NCBI GenBank assembly: GCA_902586925.1
Contig: CACIJE010000001.1
Location: 1-64,000 of the forward strand
Direction of reading: 5' to 3'
Origin: an uncultured SAR86 cluster bacterium
GTDB lineage: Bacteria; Pseudomonadota; Gammaproteobacteria; Magnimaribacterales; D2472
DNA length: 64,000 nucleotides
Shown: positions 1 through 8,618 of the stretch, one piece after another
Layout: every line of letters begins with the position of its first letter
Numbering within the stretch: position 1 is the first letter of the stretch
Notes under the pieces: model-generated
Databases searched by the model: none
Told to the model about the DNA's origin: nothing
Seen by the model: the letters and a program-made list of their open reading frames with translations, nothing else
Position numbers and translations under genes: made by a program

Positions 1-2737
1 TTTCTTCAGAGAAAAGTGCGGCATTTAATAAAGTAGTTTCACCCATGTTTACTCTCATCCCAATTTTTTTTGTAAAGCACATTTCAAGTAATGTTGTGAT
101 TAAGCCGCCATCAGAAATATCATGCATTGCCAAAATTTTTTTATTTTTTACTAAATTTTGAATTGTGTTAAACAAATTTTTAAATTTGTCGATATTTTCT
201 ATGTCAGGGGTATGTTTATATGTTGATTGAGTAACCTCAGAAAAAATAGATCCAGCTAATCTATTTTCATCCTCTAGCTTTATCAATACAAGGCATGTAT
301 TTTCATTAGGATTCAATTCAGGTGTAACTGAGTCTGTAACATCTTCAACCGGTGCCATTGCAGTTACAATTCCTGAAAGAGGACTTGATACTTCAAAATC
401 TCTGCTTTTTTCAGACCATTTTGTTCTCATTGATAAAGAATCCTTTCCTACAGGAATAGAAACTTTCAAATCAATCGCCATTTTTGATAAAGCCTCGACG
501 CCAGATCTAAGTGCTAAATCGTCCGAATTTTCTCCAGATGCTGCCATCCAATTTGCAGATACTTGAACGTTATTTAATCCCGTTATAACCACACCAGACA
601 TATTTGTGAGAGCTTCTCCCAAAGCCATTCTCATAGATGCTTCTGGATTAATTAAGGCTAAAGTAGGTTTTTCACCAATAGTAACCGCCTCACCTTTATT
701 TGATGTAAAAGATCTTAGACTAAGAGAATAATCAGAAACAGGAACTTGAAAAGGTCCAACAAATTGATCTCTCGCAACCATGCCACCAACTGATCTGTCG
801 CCAATTGTTATTAAAAAGGATTTTGAAGCTACAGTCGGATGCTGAAGAATCTTTGTGATCGAGCTATCAAGACCAAATTCTTCTGAATTATCTTCATGTA
901 TTTCTGCAGCAACTTCTTCAAAAACCTCCATCTCTGTAATTGGAAGATCTCCAAAAAGCATTGATAGAGGTACATCAACAGGGTAGTTTTCATTTTCGGC
1001 ATCATATAATTTTACAGACATTTCTTTTGTTGTATGTCCGACTATGGCGTATTCACATCTTTCTCTTTTACAAATTTTTTCAAATGACTCTTTATTATTT
1101 TTGTGGATTGCCAAGACGTATCTCTCTTGAGATTCGTTGGACCATATTTCCATGGGTGACATCGATTTGTCAGAATTTGGTATTTTGGATAACTCAATAA
1201 ATACTCCTAAATTAGAATCTTTAGCTAATTCAGGTATTGCATTAGATAAGCCTCCAGCACCGACATCATGAATAAATTCAATTAAACTATTATCTTGTGA
1301 TGAGCACCTATTAATAACTTCTTGGCATCTTCTTTCCATTTCTGCGTTATCTCTTTGAACTGATGCAAAATCTAAGTCTTCGTCACTGTCCCCTGATGAA
1401 ACTGAAGAAGCAGCACCACCACCGAGACCAATTAACATCGCAGGTCCTCCAAGTACAACAACTAAATAATCTTCCTCAATTTGTAATTTAAAATTATTAG
1501 TATCACGAACTTCGCCTATTCCACCTGCCAACATAATTGGTTTGTGATAACCAAAAGCTTTGTTATTTTTAAAATCAGTTTCAAAACATCTGAAATAACC
1601 TAGGGTTGCAGGTCTTCCAAACTCATTATTAAATGCAGCTGCACCAATAGGAGCTTCAATCATAATATCAAGCGGTGATGCAATTCTAGAAGGCTTATGT
1701 TCTGCTTTTTCCCAACTTCTTAGAAAATTTGGAATTCTTAAATTCGAAACATTATAGCCAACTAATCCAATTTTTGGTTTTGCTCCTCTTCCAGTTGCTC
1801 CTTCGTCTCTAATTTCCCCTCCAGAGCCTGTTGAAGCACCAGGGTAGGGAGAAATAGCAGTTGGATGATTATGGGTTTCAACTTTTATAGTTGAATTTAA
1901 ATTATCTTCAATAAGCTCGTATTGATTTGATTCGTTTAGATTTAATCTTTCAGCCTTTGTTCCTTTGATTATTGCTGCATTATCTTTGTATGCTGAAATA
2001 ATTCCGTCTGGCGATGACTTGCTAGTTTCTTTAATCAGATCAAACAGTGTATTGTTTTTTTGCGTGCCATCAATTTTCCATTTTGCATTAAAAATCTTAT
2101 GTCTACAATGCTCAGAATTTGCTTGAGCGAACATCATTAATTCTGCATCTGTAGGATTTCTTTTTTCGCTAAAATAAAAATCATATAAATAATCAATTTC
2201 TTGATTACTCATAGCGAATCCATACAACTTATTGGCTTGTTCTAATTCTGATTTACCCTTATCAAGTATATTAATTTTGTTAAGAGATTTAGCTTTTTCT
2301 GTCTTAAATAGATCTGCAAAGTCTTCATAATTAAAATAAATTGATTGAGTCATTCGGTCATATAACATAGATAAATCTAATTTATCTATTTCAAAATCAG
2401 TTTCGATTTTGAAACCATAAAGTCTTTCTACTCTGAGAATATTTTTAAAACCTACGTTTCGAATAATATCTTCTGTTTTTGAAGACCAAGGTGATATTGT
2501 TCCTAGTCTAGGACCTACATAGAAAGAAAAGTCTGTATCATTTTCTTTTGCAGAAAGAATATCCTTTAATTCATTTTGATTTATTTGTTCAGATTCAGAT
2601 AAAACTAAATATATTTCATTTGAAAAAATTTTAGTATCTAATTCATTTGATTTACAAAATTGGACCTTGATTTGATCAAGTTTTGAACTTGAAAAACTTT
2701 GCTTACCCTTAAATATAAAGTTTTTAGTCTTTGACAC
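1..2737 (-). CDS. purL: Phosphoribosylformylglycinamidine synthase, 3' end beyond window
   Basis: Catalyses the ATP- and glutamine-dependent conversion of FGAR to FGAM, the fourth step of de novo purine synthesis, in the cytoplasm. The reverse-strand frame is open from the left edge to a GTG at 2737. The translation starts SKTKNFIFKGKQSF, aligning with the first residues of gammaproteobacterial PurL. Recognisable pieces are PRLGTISPWSSK, the linker SEHCRHKIFNAKW, the glycine-rich THNHPTAISPYPGA and the synthetase motif GGIGEVRDTN. About 912 codons are present of the roughly 1,300 usual for the large single-chain form, so the C-terminal glutaminase domain lies outside the window. No ATG or TTG is available in frame upstream of the GTG before a stop. 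It is divergent from the transglycosylase gene, as purL and mltF are in many gammaproteobacteria. Confidence 0.95.
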   Translation of the reverse strand, partial: MSKTKNFIFKGKQSFSSSKLDQIKVQFCKSNELDTKIFSNEIYLVLSESEQINQNELKDILSAKENDTDFSFYVGPRLGTISPWSSKTEDIIRNVGFKNILRVERLYGFKIETDFEIDKLDLSMLYDRMTQSIYFNYEDFADLFKTEKAKSLNKINILDKGKSELEQANKLYGFAMSNQEIDYLYDFYFSEKRNPTDAELMMFAQANSEHCRHKIFNAKWKIDGTQKNNTLFDLIKETSKSSPDGIISAYKDNAAIIKGTKAERLNLNESNQYELIEDNLNSTIKVETHNHPTAISPYPGASTGSGGEIRDEGATGRGAKPKIGLVGYNVSNLRIPNFLRSWEKAEHKPSRIASPLDIMIEAPIGAAAFNNEFGRPATLGYFRCFETDFKNNKAFGYHKPIMLAGGIGEVRDTNNFKLQIEEDYLVVVLGGPAMLIGLGGGAASSVSSGDSDEDLDFASVQRDNAEMERRCQEVINRCSSQDNSLIEFIHDVGAGGLSNAIPELAKDSNLGVFIELSKIPNSDKSMSPMEIWSNESQERYVLAIHKNNKESFEKICKRERCEYAIVGHTTKEMSVKLYDAENENYPVDVPLSMLFGDLPITEMEVFEEVAAEIHEDNSEEFGLDSSITKILQHPTVASKSFLITIGDRSVGGMVARDQFVGPFQVPVSDYSLSLRSFTSNKGEAVTIGEKPTLALINPEASMRMALGEALTNMSGVVITGLNNVQVSANWMAASGENSDDLALRSGVEALSKMAIDLKVSIPVGKDSLSMRTKWSEKSRDFEVSSPLSGIVTAMAPVEDVTDSVTPELNPNENTCLVLIKLEDENRLAGSIFSEVTQSTYKHTPDIENIDKFKNLFNTIQNLVKNKKILAMHDISDGGLITTLLEMCFTKKIGMRVNMGETTLLNAALFSEE

Positions 2738-2805
2738 TTCTTTAAGTCTGAAATATTGTATGTAACATAAATATTATAAAGTCTTTATATATTAAATAAT
2801 TAAAA

Positions 2806-3519
2806 ATGGGGAATATCTTTAGATTTTTTTTATTATCAATCACAGCTTTGATTATGATTGGCTGTTCATTCGTAAACAAAGATATGTCTTGTGAGGAAAT
2901 ATTAACCTACTCATATGAAAATTCGTCCCTAAACAATTTTGAAAAAAATAAATTTAAAGATTTACTTTCAAATCGTTATCCTAAATATGATGCAATGTTT
3001 CAAAGTGCTTCAGACGAAACTAAGATTGAAAAAGACCTTTTAGCTGCAATTTCATTTCAAGAATCTCAGTGGGATCCAAAAGCTAAATCTAATATGGGTG
3101 TTAGAGGTATGATGATGGTTACCCTAGAGACTGCTGCTTTGGTTGGGGTTGAAAAAAGATTAAATCCTGAACAAAATATTAAAGGTGGGGCTAAATATTT
3201 TTTAATGCTTCAAGAAAAAAATAAGATTGGTCTCAGTGATGCAGATAAATTATCTATAGTTCTTGCAAGTTATAATTTGGGTCCAACAAATATTCTTAAT
3301 TTGGCTAATCAAATTAATACTGAAGTAGAAAATGTTACGTGGCAGGAAATTAAAGACAAGCTCAAAGTTACAAAAGGTGAAGAACTAAATATGAGTGATT
3401 CAGACAACTACTCAAGAACACAGCAAGCTATCGATTATGTTGATAGAGTTAAAAGTTATTATCAATTAATGAGTGCTCATTCCTGTGTTCAGCCTAAAGA
3501 TCAATTAGCTTTCTTTTAA
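2806..3519 (+). CDS. Lipoprotein lytic transglycosylase, MltF-like catalytic domain only
   Basis: Predicted membrane-anchored enzyme that cleaves peptidoglycan glycan strands. The 237-residue product starts with a hydrophobic segment ending in MIGC (Cys20), a lipobox. The rest is one SLT domain: [14 protein letters not shown] holds the probable catalytic Glu86, followed by GVRGMMMVT and [13 protein letters not shown], typical of the family. E. coli MltF is about twice as long because an extracellular solute-binding domain precedes the SLT domain; that domain is absent here. The position next to purL matches mltF, so I infer a reduced orthologue rather than an unrelated SLT protein. Its last 26 bases overlap the 3' end of uvrB on the other strand. 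Confidence 0.85.
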   Translation: MGNIFRFFLLSITALIMIGCSFVNKDMSCEEILTYSYENSSLNNFEKNKFKDLLSNRYPKYDAMFQSASDETKIEKDLLAAISFQESQWDPKAKSNMGVRGMMMVTLETAALVGVEKRLNPEQNIKGGAKYFLMLQEKNKIGLSDADKLSIVLASYNLGPTNILNLANQINTEVENVTWQEIKDKLKVTKGEELNMSDSDNYSRTQQAIDYVDRVKSYYQLMSAHSCVQPKDQLAFF

Positions 3520-5506
3520 GAGAATTAATCTTATCTCGACAAACAGCAGCTTTTTCAAATTCCATTTTTTTAGCAAGTGCAAACATTTCGTCTTCTATTT
3601 TTTGTAAAGTATCTGTAATGTTTTCAACGGTATCATCCTTAATCTTAAACGTTACAATTTTTTCTATATCTTCTTTTTTCTTTTTGGTATTTCCTTTAAT
3701 TATTCTTGCGCCTTCCATGATATCTTTTACTTTTGTAGAAATAGATTTTGGTGTGATGTTATTTTTATTATTAAATTTTTCTTGAATAGCCCTTCTTCTA
3801 TCTGTCTCATCCATAGCTCTTTGCATAGAACCCGTAACTTTATCTGCATATAAAATAGCCTTGCCCCTTAAATTTCGAGCTGCCCTTCCAATTGTTTGAA
3901 TTAAGGTCGTATCAGATCTTAAAAAACCCTCTTTGTCTGCATCCAAAATAGCTACTAAGCTTACCTCAGGAATATCAAGTCCCTCTCTCAATAGATTAAT
4001 ACCCACTAACACATCAAACTTGCCTAGTCTTAAATCTCTTATAATTTCAACCCGTTCAACAGTATCAATATCTGAATGCATATATCTTGCGGAAATATTA
4101 TTTTCATTGAGATAGTCTGTAAGATCTTCAGCCATTCTTTTGGTAAGGGTAGTAACCAAAACTCTTTCTTTCATAGTCACTCTTTCATTGCACTCTCCTA
4201 TTACATCATCTATTTGTGTTGAAGCTGGTCTTATTTCTACATCAGGATCTGTAAGCCCAGTGGGTCTTACTAGTAACTCAACTAAATTATCTTGTTTTTC
4301 ATTTTCGTATTTACTGGGAGTTGCAGAAACATAAATTCTTTGAGGTGCTAACATTTCCCATTCTTCAAACTTTAACGGCCTATTGTCTAAAGCTGAGGGA
4401 AGCCTAAATCCGTACTCAACTAAAGTTTCTTTTCTTGATCTATCACCCTTATACATGGCTCCAATTTGTGGAACCGAAACATGAGATTCATCAATAAAAA
4501 CAATTGCATCTTTTGGAATATAGTCAAATAAACAAGGTGGAGATTGTCCTGCTTTTCTTCCACTTAAATATCTTGAGTAGTTTTCAATGCCTTGGCAATA
4601 CCCAAGCTCGCGCATCATTTCAATGTCGTAATTTGTTCTTTCTTCCAAGCGCTGTGCTTCAACAAGCTTATTACTATCTTTTAAAAATTTTAAACGTGTT
4701 TTTAGCTCCTCTTTTATATCAGGTATACAATTGGTCACGGTTTCCTTTGGAGTAACATAATGTGTTTTAGGAAAGATTGTAACCCTTGGGACTTCGCTTA
4801 TTATCTCTCCTGTAAGTGGATCAATCCAAGATAATTTTTCAATCTCATCACCAAAAAATTCAATTCTCAATGCTTCTTTATCAGAGTCTGCTGGATATAC
4901 ATCTACAGTATCTCCTCGAACTCGAAAAGTAGCCCGTCTAAAATCTAAATCATTTCTAGTGTATTGAAGAGCAGACAATCGTAAAACCAAATCACGTTGA
5001 GACACCATATCACCTCGATCTAGATGAACAACCATCTTTAAATATGATTCTGGAGCACCCAAGCCATAAATTGATGAAACAGTTGCAACCACAATAGTAT
5101 CTTTTCTTTCTATTAAGGCCTTTGTAGCTGATAATCTCATTTGTTCAATATGCTCGTTTATTGATGCATCTTTTGCTATATATGTATCCGATGTTGGAAC
5201 ATAAGCTTCTGGCTGGTAATAATCATAATAAGATACAAAATACTCAACAGCATTGTTTGGAAAAAAATCTCTAAATTCACCATAAAGTTGAGCAGCAAGT
5301 GTTTTGTTATGAGCCATTACAATTGCAGGTCTTTGCATTCTCTCAATAACTTTTGCCATTGTGAATGTTTTACCAGAGCCGGTAACGCCTAAAAGGGTTT
5401 GGTGAAGTAATCCGTCTTCCAGCCCAGCTACAAGATTGTCAATAGCTTCTGGCTGGGAACCAGCAGGATCAAAATCTGATTTGACTTCCAGGGTTTTAAC
5501 TTCCAT
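3494..5506 (-). CDS. uvrB: UvrABC excinuclease subunit B
   Basis: Damage-verification helicase-like subunit of nucleotide excision repair; it loads with UvrA and recruits UvrC. The 670 residues match the family length. Walker A is GVTGSGKT at residues 40-47. The beta-hairpin region reads [18 protein letters not shown], helicase motif II is [11 protein letters not shown], and motifs V/VI include [14 protein letters not shown] and [13 protein letters not shown] motif ([18 protein letters not shown]) closes the protein and would contact UvrC. The ATG at 5506 gives [13 protein letters not shown] see no LexA box in the 47 bases between it and the tRNA, although uvrB is SOS-induced in E. coli. Confidence 0.98.
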   Translation of the reverse strand: MEVKTLEVKSDFDPAGSQPEAIDNLVAGLEDGLLHQTLLGVTGSGKTFTMAKVIERMQRPAIVMAHNKTLAAQLYGEFRDFFPNNAVEYFVSYYDYYQPEAYVPTSDTYIAKDASINEHIEQMRLSATKALIERKDTIVVATVSSIYGLGAPESYLKMVVHLDRGDMVSQRDLVLRLSALQYTRNDLDFRRATFRVRGDTVDVYPADSDKEALRIEFFGDEIEKLSWIDPLTGEIISEVPRVTIFPKTHYVTPKETVTNCIPDIKEELKTRLKFLKDSNKLVEAQRLEERTNYDIEMMRELGYCQGIENYSRYLSGRKAGQSPPCLFDYIPKDAIVFIDESHVSVPQIGAMYKGDRSRKETLVEYGFRLPSALDNRPLKFEEWEMLAPQRIYVSATPSKYENEKQDNLVELLVRPTGLTDPDVEIRPASTQIDDVIGECNERVTMKERVLVTTLTKRMAEDLTDYLNENNISARYMHSDIDTVERVEIIRDLRLGKFDVLVGINLLREGLDIPEVSLVAILDADKEGFLRSDTTLIQTIGRAARNLRGKAILYADKVTGSMQRAMDETDRRRAIQEKFNNKNNITPKSISTKVKDIMEGARIIKGNTKKKKEDIEKIVTFKIKDDTVENITDTLQKIEDEMFALAKKMEFEKAAVCRDKINSLKRKLIDL

Positions 5507-5553
5507 TAATTAGTTACTCTTTTAAAAAAATTAATTATAATGCTTCTTCGCGT

Positions 5554-5628
5554 TCCTCAGTAGCTCAGCGGTAGAGCAGTTGACTGTTAATCAATTGGTC
5601 GTTGGTTCGATCCCAACCTGAGGAGCCA
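5554..5628 (+). tRNA. tRNA-Asn (GTT), CCA encoded
   Basis: The cloverleaf can be read directly. The acceptor arms are TCCTCAG and CTGAGGA, followed by discriminator G and an encoded CCA. The D arm contains AGCTCAGCGGTAGAGC. The anticodon loop sits in TTGACTGTTAATCAA, giving anticodon GTT, and the T arm is GTTGG-TTCGATC-CCAAC. The 3' end faces the accessory region that starts at about 5.66 kb, so this tRNA is the probable insertion point of the island. An imperfect copy of its last 15 bases lies 48 bp further on. Confidence 0.97.
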
Positions 5629-5658
5629 GTATTTCATACTAATTTATGCTGACGTATA

Positions 5659-6597
5659 TCACAACCTGAGCTGCCATTTTTCATTAATACGCTCCATTGG
5701 ATTTTTTATTACTCTTCTGCTAAATATTTCTGTTTTTGGAAATTCTATATTCATTTTGTCAATAATCATCTGATTTATTTTTATCCCAAGTTCATTGATT
5801 ATTCCAAAATAATTATTTTGGGTATATTCAAGCATAGATATTTCCTCAGCCTCCACATATTCATCTAAATTACCTGAAAGAATTTCGTCATAAGAATTTT
5901 TTGTTGTTGTTATACATTCTTTCCACATATTCATGAAATCGATATGCAGATTTATATATTTATCAATATCCTTATCAGAAAATTTTTCAATACCAATGAT
6001 TGCACATTCATCCATGATAAAGTCTAGGACGTTAGGGTCTTTGATACCAGAATCTATTTTATCTATTGCAGTATTTAAATAATTTACTAGATAGTTTCTT
6101 CTATTTCTGAGGTAATGAGAGCTTCTCTTACTGTCCCAATATTGATCTTCGAGGCTCAGCATACCTTTTGAAAAATATAAATATGCAGTTTGAAGGTAAC
6201 ACTCGGGTTCTCTTTTATGTAGAAATCGCAAAAATTTATTAATAAATTTTTCTTGTTGATATGCCAAATTAATCACATCACAATCATCATTTTCATTATC
6301 ATCTTTTTTTCTAAAATCAAGCTCTTTGATTGAATAGGTGACAAAATCTCGCAGTATTTTTATTGCTTTAATGTGATCATCACTCATTTCTAAATTATTC
6401 GTATCAAATTCATTGGCTATTGAAGATGCATTATCAAATTGCTTAACTAACCTTTTATAATCATAAGTATTTATATTATCTTTGCATGTTTGATAATAGT
6501 GTTCTGCATCAGCAGCAATCCAATAAGAAAGATTCAGTTTTGTTTGTAGTTCTAGAAATAATTTATCATCAGCGTTATTTTTTTTGTAAAAGATCAT
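5659..6597 (-). CDS. Hypothetical protein, 312 aa, end of island operon
   Basis: I do not recognise this protein. It is acidic in its first half and looks mostly helical, with no signal peptide, membrane segment or catalytic motif I can name. It starts MIFYKKNNADDKLFLELQ and ends in a basic tail. It lies 20 bp downstream of the 102-residue gene at 6618-6926 on the same strand, so the two are probably co-transcribed from a promoter carrying one of the six island palindromes (6972-6990). Its stop codon is about 30 bases from tRNA-Asn, making it the outermost gene of the island. Confidence 0.75.
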   Translation of the reverse strand: MIFYKKNNADDKLFLELQTKLNLSYWIAADAEHYYQTCKDNINTYDYKRLVKQFDNASSIANEFDTNNLEMSDDHIKAIKILRDFVTYSIKELDFRKKDDNENDDCDVINLAYQQEKFINKFLRFLHKREPECYLQTAYLYFSKGMLSLEDQYWDSKRSSHYLRNRRNYLVNYLNTAIDKIDSGIKDPNVLDFIMDECAIIGIEKFSDKDIDKYINLHIDFMNMWKECITTTKNSYDEILSGNLDEYVEAEEISMLEYTQNNYFGIINELGIKINQMIIDKMNIEFPKTEIFSRRVIKNPMERINEKWQLRL

Positions 6598-6617
6598 TTG
6601 CTTATAAGTTTAGTGTT

Positions 6618-6926
6618 TTAGTACTTTTTAATATTAATAGTTTTTTTTCTTATTGTTCTAGCTTCTTTTGCAGGTACAATCTTTTCTGGCTGTTCCTTAT
6701 AGCTTATAAATCCCCACTCAAGATTATAGTTGTTCAACCTTGCAGAAACATGATTTCCCATTGCTTCTTTAAGTTTATCCATACATAAATCTTTATGTAT
6801 TTTTGCATCCTTCATTACTCTGTCGCATTCAAGAATTTGCTCTGCGTATATTTCAAGATCCTTTGCAAGAACTTTTATATCTTCATTTGAGCTAGAAGAT
6901 AGTTTTTTTAATGAGCTCATATTCAT
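6618..6926 (-). CDS. Small protein resembling the C-terminus of YqaJ-type recombinases
   Basis: 102 residues. The N-terminal half is a probable coiled coil (DIKVLAKDLEIYAEQILECD). The second half, LKEAMGNHVSARLNNYNLEW then RTIRKKTINIKKY, resembles the short C-terminal region of phage YqaJ exonucleases and of small phage proteins encoded beside them. That is a pattern-level resemblance only. A good Shine-Dalgarno (GGAG, 6 bases before ATG) supports the start at 6926. The gene lies directly downstream of the PD-(D/E)XK nuclease at 7004-7822, with the island palindrome between them, so it can be transcribed separately. Confidence 0.7.
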   Translation of the reverse strand: MNMSSLKKLSSSSNEDIKVLAKDLEIYAEQILECDRVMKDAKIHKDLCMDKLKEAMGNHVSARLNNYNLEWGFISYKEQPEKIVPAKEARTIRKKTINIKKY

Positions 6927-6971
6927 ATAGTTCTCCGTTTAATTATTGATTTAAAGATTATTAAATAGTTT

Positions 6972-6990
6972 TGCGACATTTTGTGTCGTA
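6972..6990. promoter_or_regulatory. Island operator, copy 1
   Basis: TGCGACATTTTGTGTCGTA, a near-perfect 7-5-7 inverted repeat in the gap between the nuclease gene (7004-7822) and the start of the 102-residue gene (6926). It matches five other copies in the island. I infer a binding site for the WYL regulator at 13024-14034. Confidence 0.7.
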
Positions 6991-7003
6991 TAAAACTAAT
7001 TTT

Positions 7004-7822
7004 TTAAATGAGTTTATTTTCTTTCATTCCATCAAATAGCTCAGCATACTCACATTGTTTATCTCCTTTTGGACCAAAACCAGAGTCCGCATGCCTTGGA
7101 CATTCATTCATTAGAAGACAATTCTTAAGTTCCAAAATAGTATCCTCAACCCATGAATCATCTGCGTCATAAGATATCAATTGAACATCAAACCTCATGT
7201 TTGCTTTGTCAATTTCATCATTTAACATACCGTCTTCGAAATGTTGATCACCATTTACATAAACAAAATAACCAGTTTTACTTACATTGAAGCCTTCTTG
7301 TCTTAAAATCCATTGATACATATCCATTTGTTTTTTGTAAGACTCCTTATATGCACCTACTAAGGTTATTTGGTTTAATGCAGTACCTTCATCATTTTTC
7401 CTTCCAGCAGTACTTTTATAATCAACAACAAAAATTTCATCAGTTTTAAGATCATGCCAAACATCATCCAAGCCACCCCCAATGATCAAATTGGATGGCT
7501 CATGGAAAGTTCTCAATCCAAGTTGAAGTGACTTTGTCCAAAGTTCAAAATTTTCATGTTTAAATGGTACTAGATGACCTAAACCATTTCTTTCCATAAA
7601 TGGATGTGGCTTTTGCATTTCTCGATATCTATCAAAATCTTTTTTTAACAATGTATCAGTTGCAGAATTAAGCAAAAAGCCAGGCATTCCTGGAAATTTA
7701 ATTCCCTTTACCCTATTCATCCAAAAGCAAGCAGGGCAATTCATAAATGATTGAATTTGAGATCTGCTTACCTCATAGGGTTCTGGATGTTCTGGTTTAT
7801 ATGTTCCTCTGTGTCTTGCCAT
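7004..7822 (-). CDS. Cas4/RecB-like PD-(D/E)XK nuclease with probable Fe-S cysteines
   Basis: Predicted DNA exonuclease or endonuclease of the PD-(D/E)XK superfamily. The active-site pattern is visible: GGGLDDVW (Asp119/120), then FVVDYKSTAG with Asp134 and Lys136, and a later QMDMYQWIL that fits the QxxxY motif of RecB/Cas4 nucleases. Cys29 and Cys32 near the N-terminus and Cys235, Cys241 and Cys257 near the C-terminus have the layout of the Cas4/AddB 4Fe-4S cluster. The 272-residue length is close to Cas4-like phage nucleases. It is the last gene of the MoxR-led operon, 19 bp downstream of the clamp-like gene. No cas1, cas2 or CRISPR array is in the window, so a role in replication, recombination or defence is more likely than spacer acquisition. 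Confidence 0.82.
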   Translation of the reverse strand: MARHRGTYKPEHPEPYEVSRSQIQSFMNCPACFWMNRVKGIKFPGMPGFLLNSATDTLLKKDFDRYREMQKPHPFMERNGLGHLVPFKHENFELWTKSLQLGLRTFHEPSNLIIGGGLDDVWHDLKTDEIFVVDYKSTAGRKNDEGTALNQITLVGAYKESYKKQMDMYQWILRQEGFNVSKTGYFVYVNGDQHFEDGMLNDEIDKANMRFDVQLISYDADDSWVEDTILELKNCLLMNECPRHADSGFGPKGDKQCEYAELFDGMKENKLI

Positions 7823-7841
7823 AACTAATTATAACCACAAA

Positions 7842-8618
7842 TCAAAGCAAGGGTTTTTTTATAGCTTTTGCATCTTTTACGCCAAGGATATCTTTAATAA
7901 ATCGGTATCCCTCTTGCCCCCTCTTCTTGATAAGCGCCTTTTTAAAAATATCTTTTTCCTCACCAGATAGACCATAAATAAAATCAAGCATATGTTTGTT
8001 GGTGCCACCAAAAATAGGCATAGTTATGTAAAAAGCGTTTTTGGTGCAGGCTACAGTTTGTCCCTCTTCATTTTGATTAATGGCGATTTGTTGCCCTCTA
8101 ATATTACTTTTATCAACAATAAGGTGCTTAAAGTCTAGGATATATTTAGCGTTATATAGGATTGAATTATTTTTTTTATTATCGACTTTTTGATTTTTAA
8201 TTATTTTTTTTAATTCAGGAAACTTACCATCTATCGGATTAAAAAAAAATGTATTAATAGCAGCGTTATCAAGACTAATAAAATATTTTCTATACATATT
8301 TTTTGATATGTTTGAACGATATTTAACAATAATTTTTTTCTTTCTATTTGCTGATTTTCTTGAGAGAGTAATTAATTTCTCCAGGCCCTTTTTAGGAATA
8401 ATGATTCCTTTTTTATGAGAACATGAGCCTAACTCGTCATAGAAACATATTATTCTGTGGCCATCTGTGGCAACTATATTTACACCGCCATGTACAGAAG
8501 GATTTATAAAAACACCTTGTAAATTCTGCCTCCAATCAACATTTGGCACAATAAACATTGCATTGCCAAACATTCCAGCATTGAATTCTAATAAAGTATT
8601 CTTATGCATAAGCGTCAC
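7842..8618 (-). CDS. Truncated DnaN-like sliding clamp (beta-clamp domains 2-3)
   Basis: Resembles the DNA polymerase III beta subunit. GVNIVATDGHRIICFYDELG followed by GIIIPKKGLEKLITL copies the domain 2 signature (VATDGHRLA ... IVPRKG). FFNPIDGKFPELKKII matches the clamp pattern DGKFPDYxxVIP. A beginning of domain 3 follows (NAKYILDFKHLI). At 258 residues it is about 110 shorter than a full clamp, and the missing part appears to be domain 1. It starts at GTG 8618, inside the end of the upstream gene; ATG 8609 is an alternative. It sits between the DUF4116-like gene and a PD-(D/E)XK nuclease. It could be a phage or plasmid clamp, a processivity factor for an element, or a decoy that binds clamp partners. 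Confidence 0.8.
   Translation of the reverse strand: MTLMHKNTLLEFNAGMFGNAMFIVPNVDWRQNLQGVFINPSVHGGVNIVATDGHRIICFYDELGSCSHKKGIIIPKKGLEKLITLSRKSANRKKKIIVKYRSNISKNMYRKYFISLDNAAINTFFFNPIDGKFPELKKIIKNQKVDNKKNNSILYNAKYILDFKHLIVDKSNIRGQQIAINQNEEGQTVACTKNAFYITMPIFGGTNKHMLDFIYGLSGEEKDIFKKALIKKRGQEGYRFIKDILGVKDAKAIKKPLL

Noticed and set aside
940-1200. 86-codon plus-strand frame inside purL
   Set aside because: Antisense to well-conserved purL coding sequence, with no ribosome site and no recognisable product.
5506-5554. SOS box upstream of uvrB
   Set aside because: No CTG-N10-CAG match between the uvrB start and tRNA-Asn.
7004-7822. CRISPR-associated cas4
   Set aside because: No cas1, cas2 or other cas gene and no direct-repeat array anywhere in the window; Cas4-like nucleases are common in phages and mobile elements.
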